Assembly (NCBI GenBank): GCA_013365325.1
Contig: JABVXV010000405.1
Span: forward strand, 1-50,156
Length of the DNA stretch: 50,156 nt
Source of the DNA: Dipetalonema caudispina
Taxonomy: Eukaryota; Nematoda; Chromadorea; Rhabditida; Onchocercidae
Direction of reading: 5' to 3'
Shown: piece after piece, positions 38,930 to 50,156 of the stretch
Layout: every line of letters starts with the position of its first letter
Position numbering within the stretch: the first letter of the stretch is position 1
Translations under genes and position numbers: made by a program
Notes under the pieces: generated by a model
Told to the model about the DNA's origin: nothing
The model's input: only the letters and a program-made list of their open reading frames with translations
The model's database searches: none

Positions 38930-41900
38930 ATGATATCTGATATGACATCGATAAATGGTGCTAAAAAACGAACGAAGAAATTCGAATATACAGCGAAATA
39001 TAAAACGTTAGAGCAGAAAATTTCATATGATGCAGAAATTCCACTTACCGATGAAAATCCAATTGATGAGATAATATCTCATATTTATGTGACTAATAAA
39101 GTTTTACCATTATTTTATAAAGGTTAGAGTTTTTTTTTTTTTTTATTTGTTAAAATTAACATAATTATTATTTTTAATTAACAAAAGATGAAAAAAAAAA
39201 CAGTGAAATAATTCATTTATATATATGCTTTATTAATGAAAAGAAAATAAAAAATATAATTTTCCATTAATTATATAATTTCTTATTAATTTTTTTCTAA
39301 TATATGATTTAAAACTTTTTTTTTTTCTAATATATGAAACATTATACATATTTATTTTATCATGGATATGATTCTCAGGAATCATTTTTTCTTTTTTTTT
39401 TTTCCCCTGCAAAAACTTCTTATGATAAAACAGGAATGTATTTTGACATTTTTTTTTTCCGGTTAAACATCAACAAAAAAAAAAAGATAATAAACTGTCA
39501 TGAATTACAATTCCTTATCATGAGAGATTCTGATTGGCATGCAGATCATATCATTATTATTATTATTATAAGCATCATAATTTCATCAATATCTGTTGCA
39601 CTTAATTGTATTCAGTCAAATTAAATTAATTAAATAGATTTATTTAGTGTGGATTTTTTTTTGTTTTTGAAGGTTTTCATGAAAGTACCAAAAAATAAGT
39701 AACATTTTATGATAATTTGAATCGATTTGTATTATTTTTCAAAATATTATTTACATATTTATAGATATTGCGGATGCATTTCATCGATTTATTGACGAAG
39801 AAACATGGAAATATGAAACAGAAATAGGCGATAACATTATTAATGCATTCCTAAATGAAGCAGATACTTCAAATGATCCACCACCATATTATGTTCAAGA
39901 ATTTCCTGAGGTAATGATTATTTTTGTTTTTTTTTTCAGGTTATAGTAATTATAATTATAGTAATATTAGGAGTTATTTGAGAATCTTTGGTGATTTGAG
40001 TTAGAATTAATTTTTGTTTGCAAACTTATAACAAATAATTTTACTTTCCTTTTTGCTACATTAAACAATTTTTTATAATTCATCAATGTGGATTAATTTA
40101 TGTTAACAGACAACAAATGCTACGAAATCATGTGAAGCTCTTCAATTCGCTGATCACTTCCAGTTTATCATGCGAAATTTGCCACTCGAACGGTTGAAGA
40201 TAATCATCGCATGGGAAAGAAAAATGGAAAATGAAGTATGTATATTTCAAATTGTGGAATTTAACATTGATAAAATTTCATCGAATCACTTACTAGTTTT
40301 TATATATTGTATTTGCGGATTACAGTTTTATTTTGTGATTATCGTTTTTAAGATGTCATCCTTGATACGTGCTCGAGATTTCGAACTTGATCGGATGTAT
40401 CGTAAATGTGAGCAAGCAGTCAATGCTAGTATTACAAAAGATGATCGAGTTATACCCGAAAGTGGACAGCATTTAAGTCGCTTGAATGAACAGATACGAG
40501 TTAGGGTTTCGTATAATAATTAAATATTTTAAAGTAGATGCTATTTATTGCATTCATCTACTAGTCTTCTAAGCTTTCCATACAATATTACCAATGGCAT
40601 AATAATAATTTACTGTCAAACCCTTAGTGGTGGTTGTAGTGCTGATCAAACAGTTGAGCTCCTCTTTTTTTTGGTACCTTATCTCACTTTTGTTTGAGAT
40701 TTCGAAGTAGCTTTTAGATACTTAATTGGCAAAAGATGGTGAAAGTCGGTAAGGAAGATGAGTAATACTGATATCCTTATTTATCCTGTCGTATTTTGCC
40801 CTGAAATATTTGGAATTTATTTGAAAGATATAATTTGCAGGAAATTAGCAACAATTATGCACAGCAAATTCGTGCCTTAACATCATGGCAGCGTAAATTC
40901 TATCGAAACTTAATCAAAAGTTTGTACGAACATGATGAATTCCCAGCTGAAGCGGAAACTGCCCTATCTGATGATACAATTCCAGTCAAAAGGTGTTTCG
41001 TTTAGTATATTTTTTTTAATGAGTAAAATTTTCAAAAAGAATTTAAATTATCCCATAAGTTATATCAATAGTATAGAAAATACTGGATATATCTATCAGT
41101 ATGCCTTATAGCAGTAAACAAGGTACGCTTAATTTTGCATCACTGTGTTAAAATTTAACCTATTTAAGGTCTTTATCAGCAGTTTCAAGTTTCGATGCAG
41201 CCAAAACACAAGCTAACTTCTCTTTGGATGAAAGTTTCACAATATATTTAGGTAATTCTCTTCTTCACCCCTCAAAATTTCTTTTATATTACTGTTACAA
41301 AAAAATTTTTTTTTTTCATATTTGACATACTTGAACATATCAAAACCACTAACGTTTTCCTTGCATGTTTTGTTCTTTTGATTGAAACACTATTCCAATG
41401 ATCTAAAGAGCATATTGTTGCCTGGCTAACTTATTATCTCAAATTATATCATTTTTCGTCATATATAAGATTTTTTTTTTTTTTTTGGAATATATTCAAA
41501 TTAAATAGTTGAAAATAAATTTCGGATAATTTAGGTGCCCAATTAAAAACAATGCACAATGCTCGATTGTTAACTTCCCCAAGTTTGACAGATTTATGTC
41601 GACCTCCTGTATTCTTTGAGGATGATGCTTCTACTACAAGGAGATTACAGATGAATCTTACTCTATATGGCAGAAATTTAAGTGGCCTAATACTTCTTGT
41701 AGAAAGAGATCCCATGTTTCATATCAATGAACGAACAGGTTACATTTATGTATTTATCAAAATTTCGTTTGTTTTTAAATTTCTTTCTAGTTTATTTGTC
41801 TAGGAAAATGATATATCATTATAGTCTTGTTATTCAAACAATAAAGGGAGGTACATTTTCTTCTAAGTAAATTTTTATTCTTTTTTCTAAGTCTAAAATT

Positions 41901-44497
41901 GATTGATAGCTTATTAGTTATAAAAAATTTTTAGATTTCTCTAGATTATGCGAACATTCTACCGAACTTCATTTTGAATCACTTGAAGAACAATTAAAAC
42001 AAGTAATACCTTTGGTAAGCTTTTTCCATGGAGTTTGTTTTTAATTCTTATTATTAATTAGTTTCACTTTATAATTAATAATCCTTCGAAGTTATAGAAT
42101 ATTATTTGATGCGGAAGTATATATTTCATATCTTGAAGTATTATGCTTCATTTTTCTTTTAATGCATTATTCTTTGTTCTAGGTTATTTCATTTTTGCAA
42201 ATTTGCATTTTTTGATTGCTATAGATTAAAACAAAAAATCAAACCAGTTTTTTTTTTTTTTTTTTTGATTCAGAAGATGTTGGCTTTATAAAACTTGATA
42301 CTTGATAGCGTAATTACCAATAAAATATGAAATCCTTATATAACGATATGAATTTCTAAGATATCAATTGAAATAATTTGTAGTTAGCATTTTTTGATGG
42401 TTGAAAAAGTTGGAATTGTATTTTCAGATATATTCAAAGTTAAGACGCTCAAAAGAGCGTATATGTTGATGATAATTTGCGATAAAAAGTATCAAGCATT
42501 TATAAAAATGGGAAATAAATTTTGATCAAATCCAAAAAAAAAAAAAAAAGGAATGAAATAAATAAAACAGAAATTCTCGATTTGTATACTTGTAAAATAA
42601 CGTATTCTCAGAAATTATCATGCAGCTATAAGTAAACAATACATGCAACAATGTATGCACGCATTTTTCATTAACCTAAAATATATGGTAACTTATTAGT
42701 ATTTTTCATTACTATCATACTTTTACATCGTTTTTTTTTTTTTTTTTTTTTTTTTTTTTCTTCAGATTTCAAAAACAAGAAAAGGTGTTCATCGTGAAAC
42801 AAATGATGATAATAATGATGATGATGATGATGATGATGATTCATTACTTCCAGTTGGTAGTTTATATGTTACTCGACATTCTAATCTTTATTCAGTTCAG
42901 GTTTGCATTATAAATCATTTTTAGATGCTTCTTTTATAATTATTTTTTTCAAAATAGTTTTGGCAGAATTATGGAAAGCAATTTATTATTGCAGGATAGA
43001 GAAGATTGACTTATGCTTATTTTCATCTGTAATAATTTGCATAAATTTTGCTTTGTTTTTTAATGGCTTTGATGTTAATTGACACACACACACACACACT
43101 CTCTCTCTCTTTGTGTGTGTGTGTGTGTGTGTGTGTGTTTTGAAACTCATCAGACAGTAGCTAAAAACGTTTATTATTATGACAATTTATAGAATAGGTA
43201 TCAAATCATACTGATTTGATTTAGGTTGTTGATAACCACATGCCATAAAACTAATAAATTCTTAATAATTGGTTACGCATGGTTCAAATTTTAGGGATAG
43301 AAGGTATAGGATTTGAGGTAAATGAAATTTTTTAAGAAAAAAAAGAAAGCTAATTCAGTAAATTAGTTATCATTTTTGCAAAAATCAAAGAAATAAGTTT
43401 GTGACCTTTGAATAAACTACGAATTATTTGACAAACTTCAGGTTATCTATCATTTGGTTGTGGATAAATCGTTGGAAGATGATGAAATTTCTAGTAGGTA
43501 AGGAAGAAAACTTTTTGTATGTTGGAATTTTTCTTTCTGGATGGATCATAAATCTCTCATTCGTATAATTGATGAAATTTTAATGATCGGTGAATAACTT
43601 GGATTTTTGCAAAGATATTTTGATTAATTTTCTTATTTTGTTGCTTAATATATGATGATCTATCTTTTTCCGAATGATCAGTCTCTTGCTGCCTTACATT
43701 TTGTTGCTTATGCAGAAGAGAACAAACATTTGATTTTTGACACAAGTATTGTTAAGGCTATTGGTGGTATGATATCCAACAGTATTTTCAAGATTTGCTA
43801 AGCCAAAATTTTTCATACTATTGAAAATACATTAATTTTTTCTTGAGGCATCCATGTATCAATGGTTTACGAAATGCTATTCGGTTATCAGCTAAATGTG
43901 GTGTAACGACATTCACTATACCTCTATTGCTTGTCGGAAAAGCAAAAGAGGTAAATTTTCGAGAAAAACTTAAAATTGATTCTCTTGAATCTGCAAATTT
44001 TTTCAGAAATTTTTAATAAATTTCATTATACGAAATCAATGAAAAAACACTTCATTACACATTATTATTTTTCGGTTAACTTTTCTAGGATTAAATATTT
44101 TTAGAAGCTTTTAAATATTGAGAAAATAAGTCTTATTTAAATTCTCCTATTGTTAATTTGTCAGAACATTTATATCTCTATTGAATGAATTTTTACATTC
44201 CTTTATAAAATTTAATTTTCATCAAATTTCAATGCTTCTTTTTAAAATCAAATGAAATTGTAGCACATGACACCAAATTGGTGTATGAAGCGAGCCGAGC
44301 TAATTTTCAAGTGTGTGAAAGGATTTATGATGGAAGCATGTTCAGGTAGCTCAACAGCTGGTGGTGGTCCTCCTACAGCTACAACTCATTTCAATGTGAA
44401 TTTTGTTCTACCAGAAGATTTGCAAAAGATCATTTATACTGAAATTTTGGAAATGTTTCCAACGATATTTCATATGGTACCATCAGTAGTTATGTGA
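38930..44497 (+). CDS. C12orf4/FERRY3 homologue (FERRY complex subunit 3)
   Basis: Twelve exons: 38930-39122, 39765-39910, 40110-40235, 40353-40499, 40841-40992, 41169-41251, 41535-41738, 41935-42014, 42766-42900, 43442-43497, 43848-43950 and 44264-44497. They close in frame to 552 residues, the same length as human C12orf4. The family (DUF2362) is identified mainly by the C-terminal third: HPCINGLRNAIRLSAKCGV, TFTIPLLLV, MTPNWCMKRAELIFKCVKGF, MMEA, and a final hydrophobic segment. The middle has a Lys/Arg/Glu-rich likely coiled coil around SLIRARDFELDRMYRKCEQA and SWQRKFYRNLIKSLYEHDEF. In mammals FERRY3 belongs to a RAB5-binding complex that links early endosomes to mRNAs. Exon 9 carries eight Asp codons in a row (GAT repeat, 42817-42840). 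Exon 9 follows a T run of about 30 bases. The start is the first in-frame ATG; no acceptor is evident close by. A poly(A) signal is at 44737-44742. Confidence 0.85.
43082..43138. repeat. (AC)n-(CT)n-(GT)n composite, hairpin-forming
   Basis: Nine AC units, then a CT run of about 12 bases, then about 13 GT units. AC and GT runs on one strand are complementary, so the transcript or single strand can fold into a long hairpin. It lies in the intron between exons 9 and 10 of the FERRY3 homologue. Confidence 0.95.
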
Positions 44498-45659
44498 ATA
44501 AATCTACTTAATATAATATCTTAGAATTGCATAATATTATGTTTTGATTTAAAATGAACTCCTTAAGCGAGCAGATCAATTTGAATTTGTATTCTGCAAC
44601 GATCATATATGACTTATGATAATCCTCACTTTAATCCCATAAATGTCGAAATATCCATAATTTATCTCTCTCTTTTTCATTCTTTTTTTTTCATTTTTCT
44701 TTTTTTTTTCTGTTTTTCTTTTTTTTTTTTTTTGTAAATAAAATAAGCTAACAGTTAGCAAAATTTCTTTGCTGTTGAAAAATTTGCTTACACATTTTTG
44801 GTTTTTTTTTCACGATTACAGTTTAAAAATTTAAGACAAAAGGGAGCAATAATTTATCACACAAGTTTTTTTTTTTTTTTAAAACCTATTTAGATACATT
44901 ACATTTTTTTGTTGATAATTATTTCCTATTTTCCTTCATTAATTGTTTTTCTTTTTCAGTAACATTTAATTCTCACTACGTATATTATTTCATTTTACGA
45001 AATTAAAATCACTTCAATCAATTTAATAAGCGATTGTTTTTCCTAACATATGTACAAATAAAAAAACAAAAGCAAAAATTCTAATTAAAATGAAAAAGGA
45101 ACAAGATCAATTTTTGAATTTTAATTTTTTTCAAACGAAGAAAACGAAAATCTCTTCTCTAAGGTTTGATGCAATTTTTTTCGGTCTTATTTTTAAGTTT
45201 TATTATAATTATTAACAAAAATCAATTACTATTTGACACAGATTAATATGTTTTTCGTATTGCAATATAGCGTACGTTACTTGTGTACAATATAAATAAT
45301 ATCAAATAACAATGAATAAATATACATAATAGCAATTTAGCTTCCAATAATTCAATGCTCAATTAAAATCAATTCTATTTAATAACATTGAATTACACTT
45401 TGATGTAACAATTTGTACTTCAATTGTGTACCAAAATTTTTTTCCTAAAAAAAAAAAGAAAAAAAAACAGAAAAAGCAGAATGAAATGAAAGATATTATG
45501 TAAAATACAAACAAATAAAATACACTTTAATCTAACTTTTAATGACTTCTAAAATTTAATTTAAACAATTTACGTGAAATTTTCAATGACATTTTCTTTA
45601 TCAAATAATTTGAAGATTTTCGGAGGAGAAAAAAAAAAGAAAAGAAAAACCGGAACTAC

Positions 45660-45701
<42 letters not shown>

Positions 45702-46252
45702 CCTAATATGTAATTTTCATTCTTTAAGCTTTAAATTAACTCAAATATAAAAATTATTTTATAAATGTATTTGTGTATGGTATATTGTATAGATATATTA
45801 AAATTGCCTATAATATAAAATTAACAATTAATTTATTTTTACTAATGAATAGTTTACATGAATCTCTTGATCTGTATGCATATATATATATATATTTTAA
45901 ATGATTCATATTTAAAGGATGAAAAAATCCTGTTTTCTAAAATTTCTCACTGACCATTTATGTGACGTCAAAAGGGAACATTCAATTTTATATGTTCAAC
46001 AATTCCTCTTACCAATTTATTTCATGTTTGAAAAATTTTTAACTCATCGTCAATTTTTATTCTAATCTTAAATGGATTTTATCATTAGCATATTAAAATA
46101 TTTTTGTTAACATCACTATTATTTGTTTCATTTCTTTTTTTTTTTTTACATTGAAATATTTTTTTGTAACTAATTAATTAATTGTTTTGTATCTGTGTGT
46201 GTGTGTGTGTGTATTTTTTTTTTTTCAATAATATAATTTTGTATTTTAAATT
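44498..46252. other. Intergenic, FERRY3 homologue to secreted-protein gene
   Basis: 1.75 kb. AATAAA at 44737-44742 suits the FERRY3 homologue. T runs occur at about 44721-44733 and 45669-45698, and a (TG)n run of about 19 bases lies near 46195-46213, just before the next gene. No exon was seen. Confidence 0.65.
44737..44742 (+). terminator. Candidate poly(A) signal of FERRY3 homologue
   Basis: AATAAA, 240 bases past the stop codon and after long T runs. Confidence 0.4.
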
Positions 46253-47833
46253 ATGTTTACTATTACTATTAACAATTTCCTGCTGCTTATATTATTCTTC
46301 ATCAATATATCAGAAATTTGCGGAGAATTGGTAAGTTATACATACTATTGTCGTTTTTTTTTTTTTTTTTCACCCCTTTTTTCTCTCTTCTTTTTTTCTT
46401 TTCCCTTCTCTGTTTTATGTTTGCATCATAAAATAAAATTTTCGAATATTTAATTAATTAGTAATTTTTAAAGTTTTTTTTTTTTTTTTTTTTTTTGTAG
46501 GATTTAGTGAACAAAATTAATTGGACAAATTTTCCTCAAAATTGCTTATTTATAATTAACTTTTTATTATGCTTATATTTTACATTAATATATTCAATAT
46601 AGCAAGCATGACATTTAAGAAAAAAACATTAGCTATTAATTAGTTGATAAATTACTAGCTAATTTATTCATTTTTTGTTTTCTTATTAAACTTGGGAAAT
46701 TTAAATATGACTATTAAAAATGTTAAGACAATTTTTTGGAATGTTAGAAATCAACAAGCTTCGTTCTGTTGAGATCTTCGAAGGGAATTAACGGAATTTT
46801 GATCCAATTTTGAAATATTAAATTCATTTACCAAATACTGGACATTTTAAATTCGTTAATCGCCGTTTTCATAATATCAAAATCCCTCAATTCGAAAAAA
46901 ATTTTCAGTTTTCAAATATTTCCAGATATTTCCGAAGTATTGATTAGCTTTAAGAAAGTAACTTTAATTATAATAATTTATTTTGCATAATTTTATACTG
47001 AATTTATGGAAAAGGTGATATCTTCATGATTATCTTAATTTATGATTTTTTTCCTTTTTTTTTTTTTCTAAGAAATTGGGCAAAGTTTAATTCAGCAAGT
47101 ACTGTATCCCATTTATGCAAATAATTCTTAAATTTATATGTGTTCATTATATCGAATAAAATTAATTAAATTAAATTCAGTTCAAAATCTAACTTTTAAA
47201 TTTAAGCGTTTCTAATTTAGTATTATTATTAGTTGTAATATAATTGAATTGATATATATATATTATATATTTATAAAATGTTCAAAATAAAAAGGAATAA
47301 ATATTAAATCCATCAAAGCTATTTTTTCCTATTTAAAAAATTTCTTCCCAAAATTCCGAATTATTCCTCCAATCAATAATTTCAATTTTTCATTTTTTTT
47401 TTTCTGGTTTTATTTTTTCATTTCAGAATTATGATTTCCATCGTTATAATATAAATCACCAATCAAATATCCCATTTTCGATGCCAAATATTAAAATGAG
47501 ACCGAGATTTCGTTTAAAAACCGGAATAAATAATCAACAAAGAGGGGAACTTTCATGGTTAGCTGCTAATACGGAACCAAATCGGCAATCATCTATGATA
47601 GCACCACATGCTCGATCATTCCGTTTAATAACCAAACAATCAGAGATATCATCATCATCATCACCACCACATCATATCAATTATCAACATCATTATCATG
47701 ATAAATTACCAATTAATCCTACACTTTCACCATTTTATTATGCATCAAATTTTCGAACTATTCCACCAATGTATTATAATAATTATTTACCACCAACATT
47801 TGTTCAACCTACTCATATACCTGGTAAGTTATC

Positions 47834-47885
<52 letters not shown>

Positions 47886-48074
47886 TCTTCATGTTTTTAT
47901 AATATTTTTTGTTTCTTTTTTTAGTATCAGCAATGGTAACAGCAATACATAATATATTATCTATTCTTCAAAAAACAATGTATCCTAATGATAAAAGTGA
48001 TAATAATGATTCTAATACTATTCATGGCATTCCGGAAGAAATAAATTTCACCAACAGCAATCAACAATTATCGC

Positions 48075-48133
<59 letters not shown>

Positions 48134-48913
48134 CCATTATTATCAACATTATCATCATCATCAACAGCTGTAGCAACAACAGGAAAAATGGGAGAAATTG
48201 GAGTGAAAATGATATCCGGAAATGATAGTGACATAGAAAAAGGACAATTGTTTAATGTTGAACAAATAAATGGAGTAGACATTCGAAAGGTAACATTTTG
48301 AATCGATAATAAATAAAAAGTTTTTTCGTTTTCTTCTCTTTTATTTGCAAAAAAAAAAAAAAAAAAAAAAACGAAAAAAAAAAATTTCTTTTTAAAATTG
48401 ATAAAAATTTGATCTTTTTTTTTTTTGTTTACAAAATCTAACTTCCTGTTAGTTATTTCTTTTTAAGTTTAATTTTGAGAAAATAATTTAATAAATATTT
48501 AAAAAATTTTATTCTTTTTTGATATTTTTGATGTAATGTTTTATTTCATTTCATATTATTAAATCGTATTTTTGGCGATTAATATATGTTTTTTTCATTT
48601 TCTTTTTAGTTTCTTTTTTTTTTTTTTTTTTTCTTTTCAGATTGAAGAAATAGCAAAATTAATCGATTCAACGTCCTATAAAATTAGTAAAACTGAAAAT
48701 ATTACAACAATAAAAACAACAGCAACAACAACAACAACAACAACATCATCGATTGATGATGGTAGCAATCTTTTGGGAAGTTTATTAAGTGGTCGTCTTG
48801 ATAAGGTAGATTGGTTTGGATCACTTTTTGGTAACAATCAATTACCAACAAAAGAGGAAGGTAGTGCAATGGCGCAAATTTTTGATGGTGGTATATTTGG
48901 TCCAGCTAGTTAA
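46253..48913 (+). CDS. Secreted low-complexity protein, nematode type, unrecognised
   Basis: Four exons: 46253-46330, 47427-47823, 47925-48289 and 48641-48913. All phases close, giving 370 residues. The first exon is a clean signal peptide (NFLLLILFFINISEICGEL). The mature part is Asn/His/Pro/Tyr-rich (PPMYYNNYLPPTF, HHINYQHHYHDK). It then has a run of about 19 Ser (TCA repeat, 48077-48133), a Thr run (ACA, 48717-48746), and ends with LLGSLLSGRLDKVDWFGSLF and IFDGGIFGPAS. The only structured-looking part is the C-terminal 90 residues, starting IEEIAKLIDSTSYKI. There is no recognisable domain, few or no Cys in the mature part, and no transmembrane helix after the signal. It could be a secreted or cuticle-associated disordered protein. 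An alternative exon after TTTTTGTAG at 46500 could make a short product. AATAAA is at 48986-48991. Confidence 0.75.
46501..46605 (+). other. Possible alternative terminal exon
   Basis: After a T run and a good TTTTTGTAG acceptor (46492-46500), 34 codons stay open in the phase left by the signal-peptide exon and end at TAG. They begin DLVNKINWTNFPQN and continue with a hydrophobic segment. If used it would make a protein of about 60 aa in place of the 370-aa one. It may be chance. Confidence 0.25.
47835..47884 (+). repeat. 50-base poly(T) in a 101-base intron
   Basis: An uninterrupted run of T fills half of the short intron between exons 2 and 3 of the secreted-protein gene, just before its TTTTTTTAG acceptor. 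Length in the assembly may be unreliable. Confidence 0.95.

Positions 48914-50156
<1,243 letters not shown>

Noticed and set aside
39334..39624. 96-aa frame in an intron of the FERRY3 homologue
   Set aside because: Low-complexity Phe/Lys/Ile runs. The flanking exons join in phase without it.
48061..48282. Minus-strand poly-Asp frame
   Set aside because: Antisense of the TCA repeat that encodes poly-Ser in the secreted protein.

Overview
The window looks like nuclear DNA from a nematode, most likely a clade III (spirurid or filarial) worm. The base composition is very AT-rich, and the genes have many exons whose introns end in nematode-type TTTCAG or TTTTAG acceptors. Several start codons sit on or just after an acceptor-like sequence, as expected for spliced-leader trans-splicing. 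No bacterial operon signals, tRNA, rRNA, CRISPR array or intact transposon was seen. The species is an inference. All splice models were built by eye, checking donor, acceptor and codon phase. None has transcript support.

Layout from left to right: an (AAT)n end; AT-rich intergenic DNA with a nested palindrome; a ten-exon minus-strand gene for an unrecognised type I membrane protein (1802-7547); RBX1, the RING subunit of cullin-RING ligases (8410-9304, minus); a divergent intergenic region with a CACGTG cluster; two small unrecognised membrane proteins that may be tandem paralogues (11519-12002 and 12535-13026, plus); the NatB catalytic subunit NAA20 (13726-16037, plus); a DMAC1/TMEM261-like small membrane protein (17844-18666, plus); a 3.4 kb gene-poor stretch; CAND1, the cullin exchange factor, in 27 coding exons (22113-33000, plus); an ABHD12-type serine hydrolase (34349-37001, plus); the C12orf4/FERRY3 homologue (38930-44497, plus); a secreted low-complexity protein (46253-48913, plus); and an (AAT)n end.

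Functionally, RBX1 and CAND1 act on the same machine, the cullin-RING ubiquitin ligases, and lie about 13 kb apart. The other recognised genes are housekeeping: N-terminal acetylation, probable mitochondrial membrane protein, lysophospholipid or other lipid hydrolysis, and endosomal mRNA transport. The least familiar genes are the type I membrane protein, the two small membrane proteins and the secreted low-complexity protein. The most striking structural signal is an inverted repeat of about 75 bp that brackets the transmembrane exon of the first gene.
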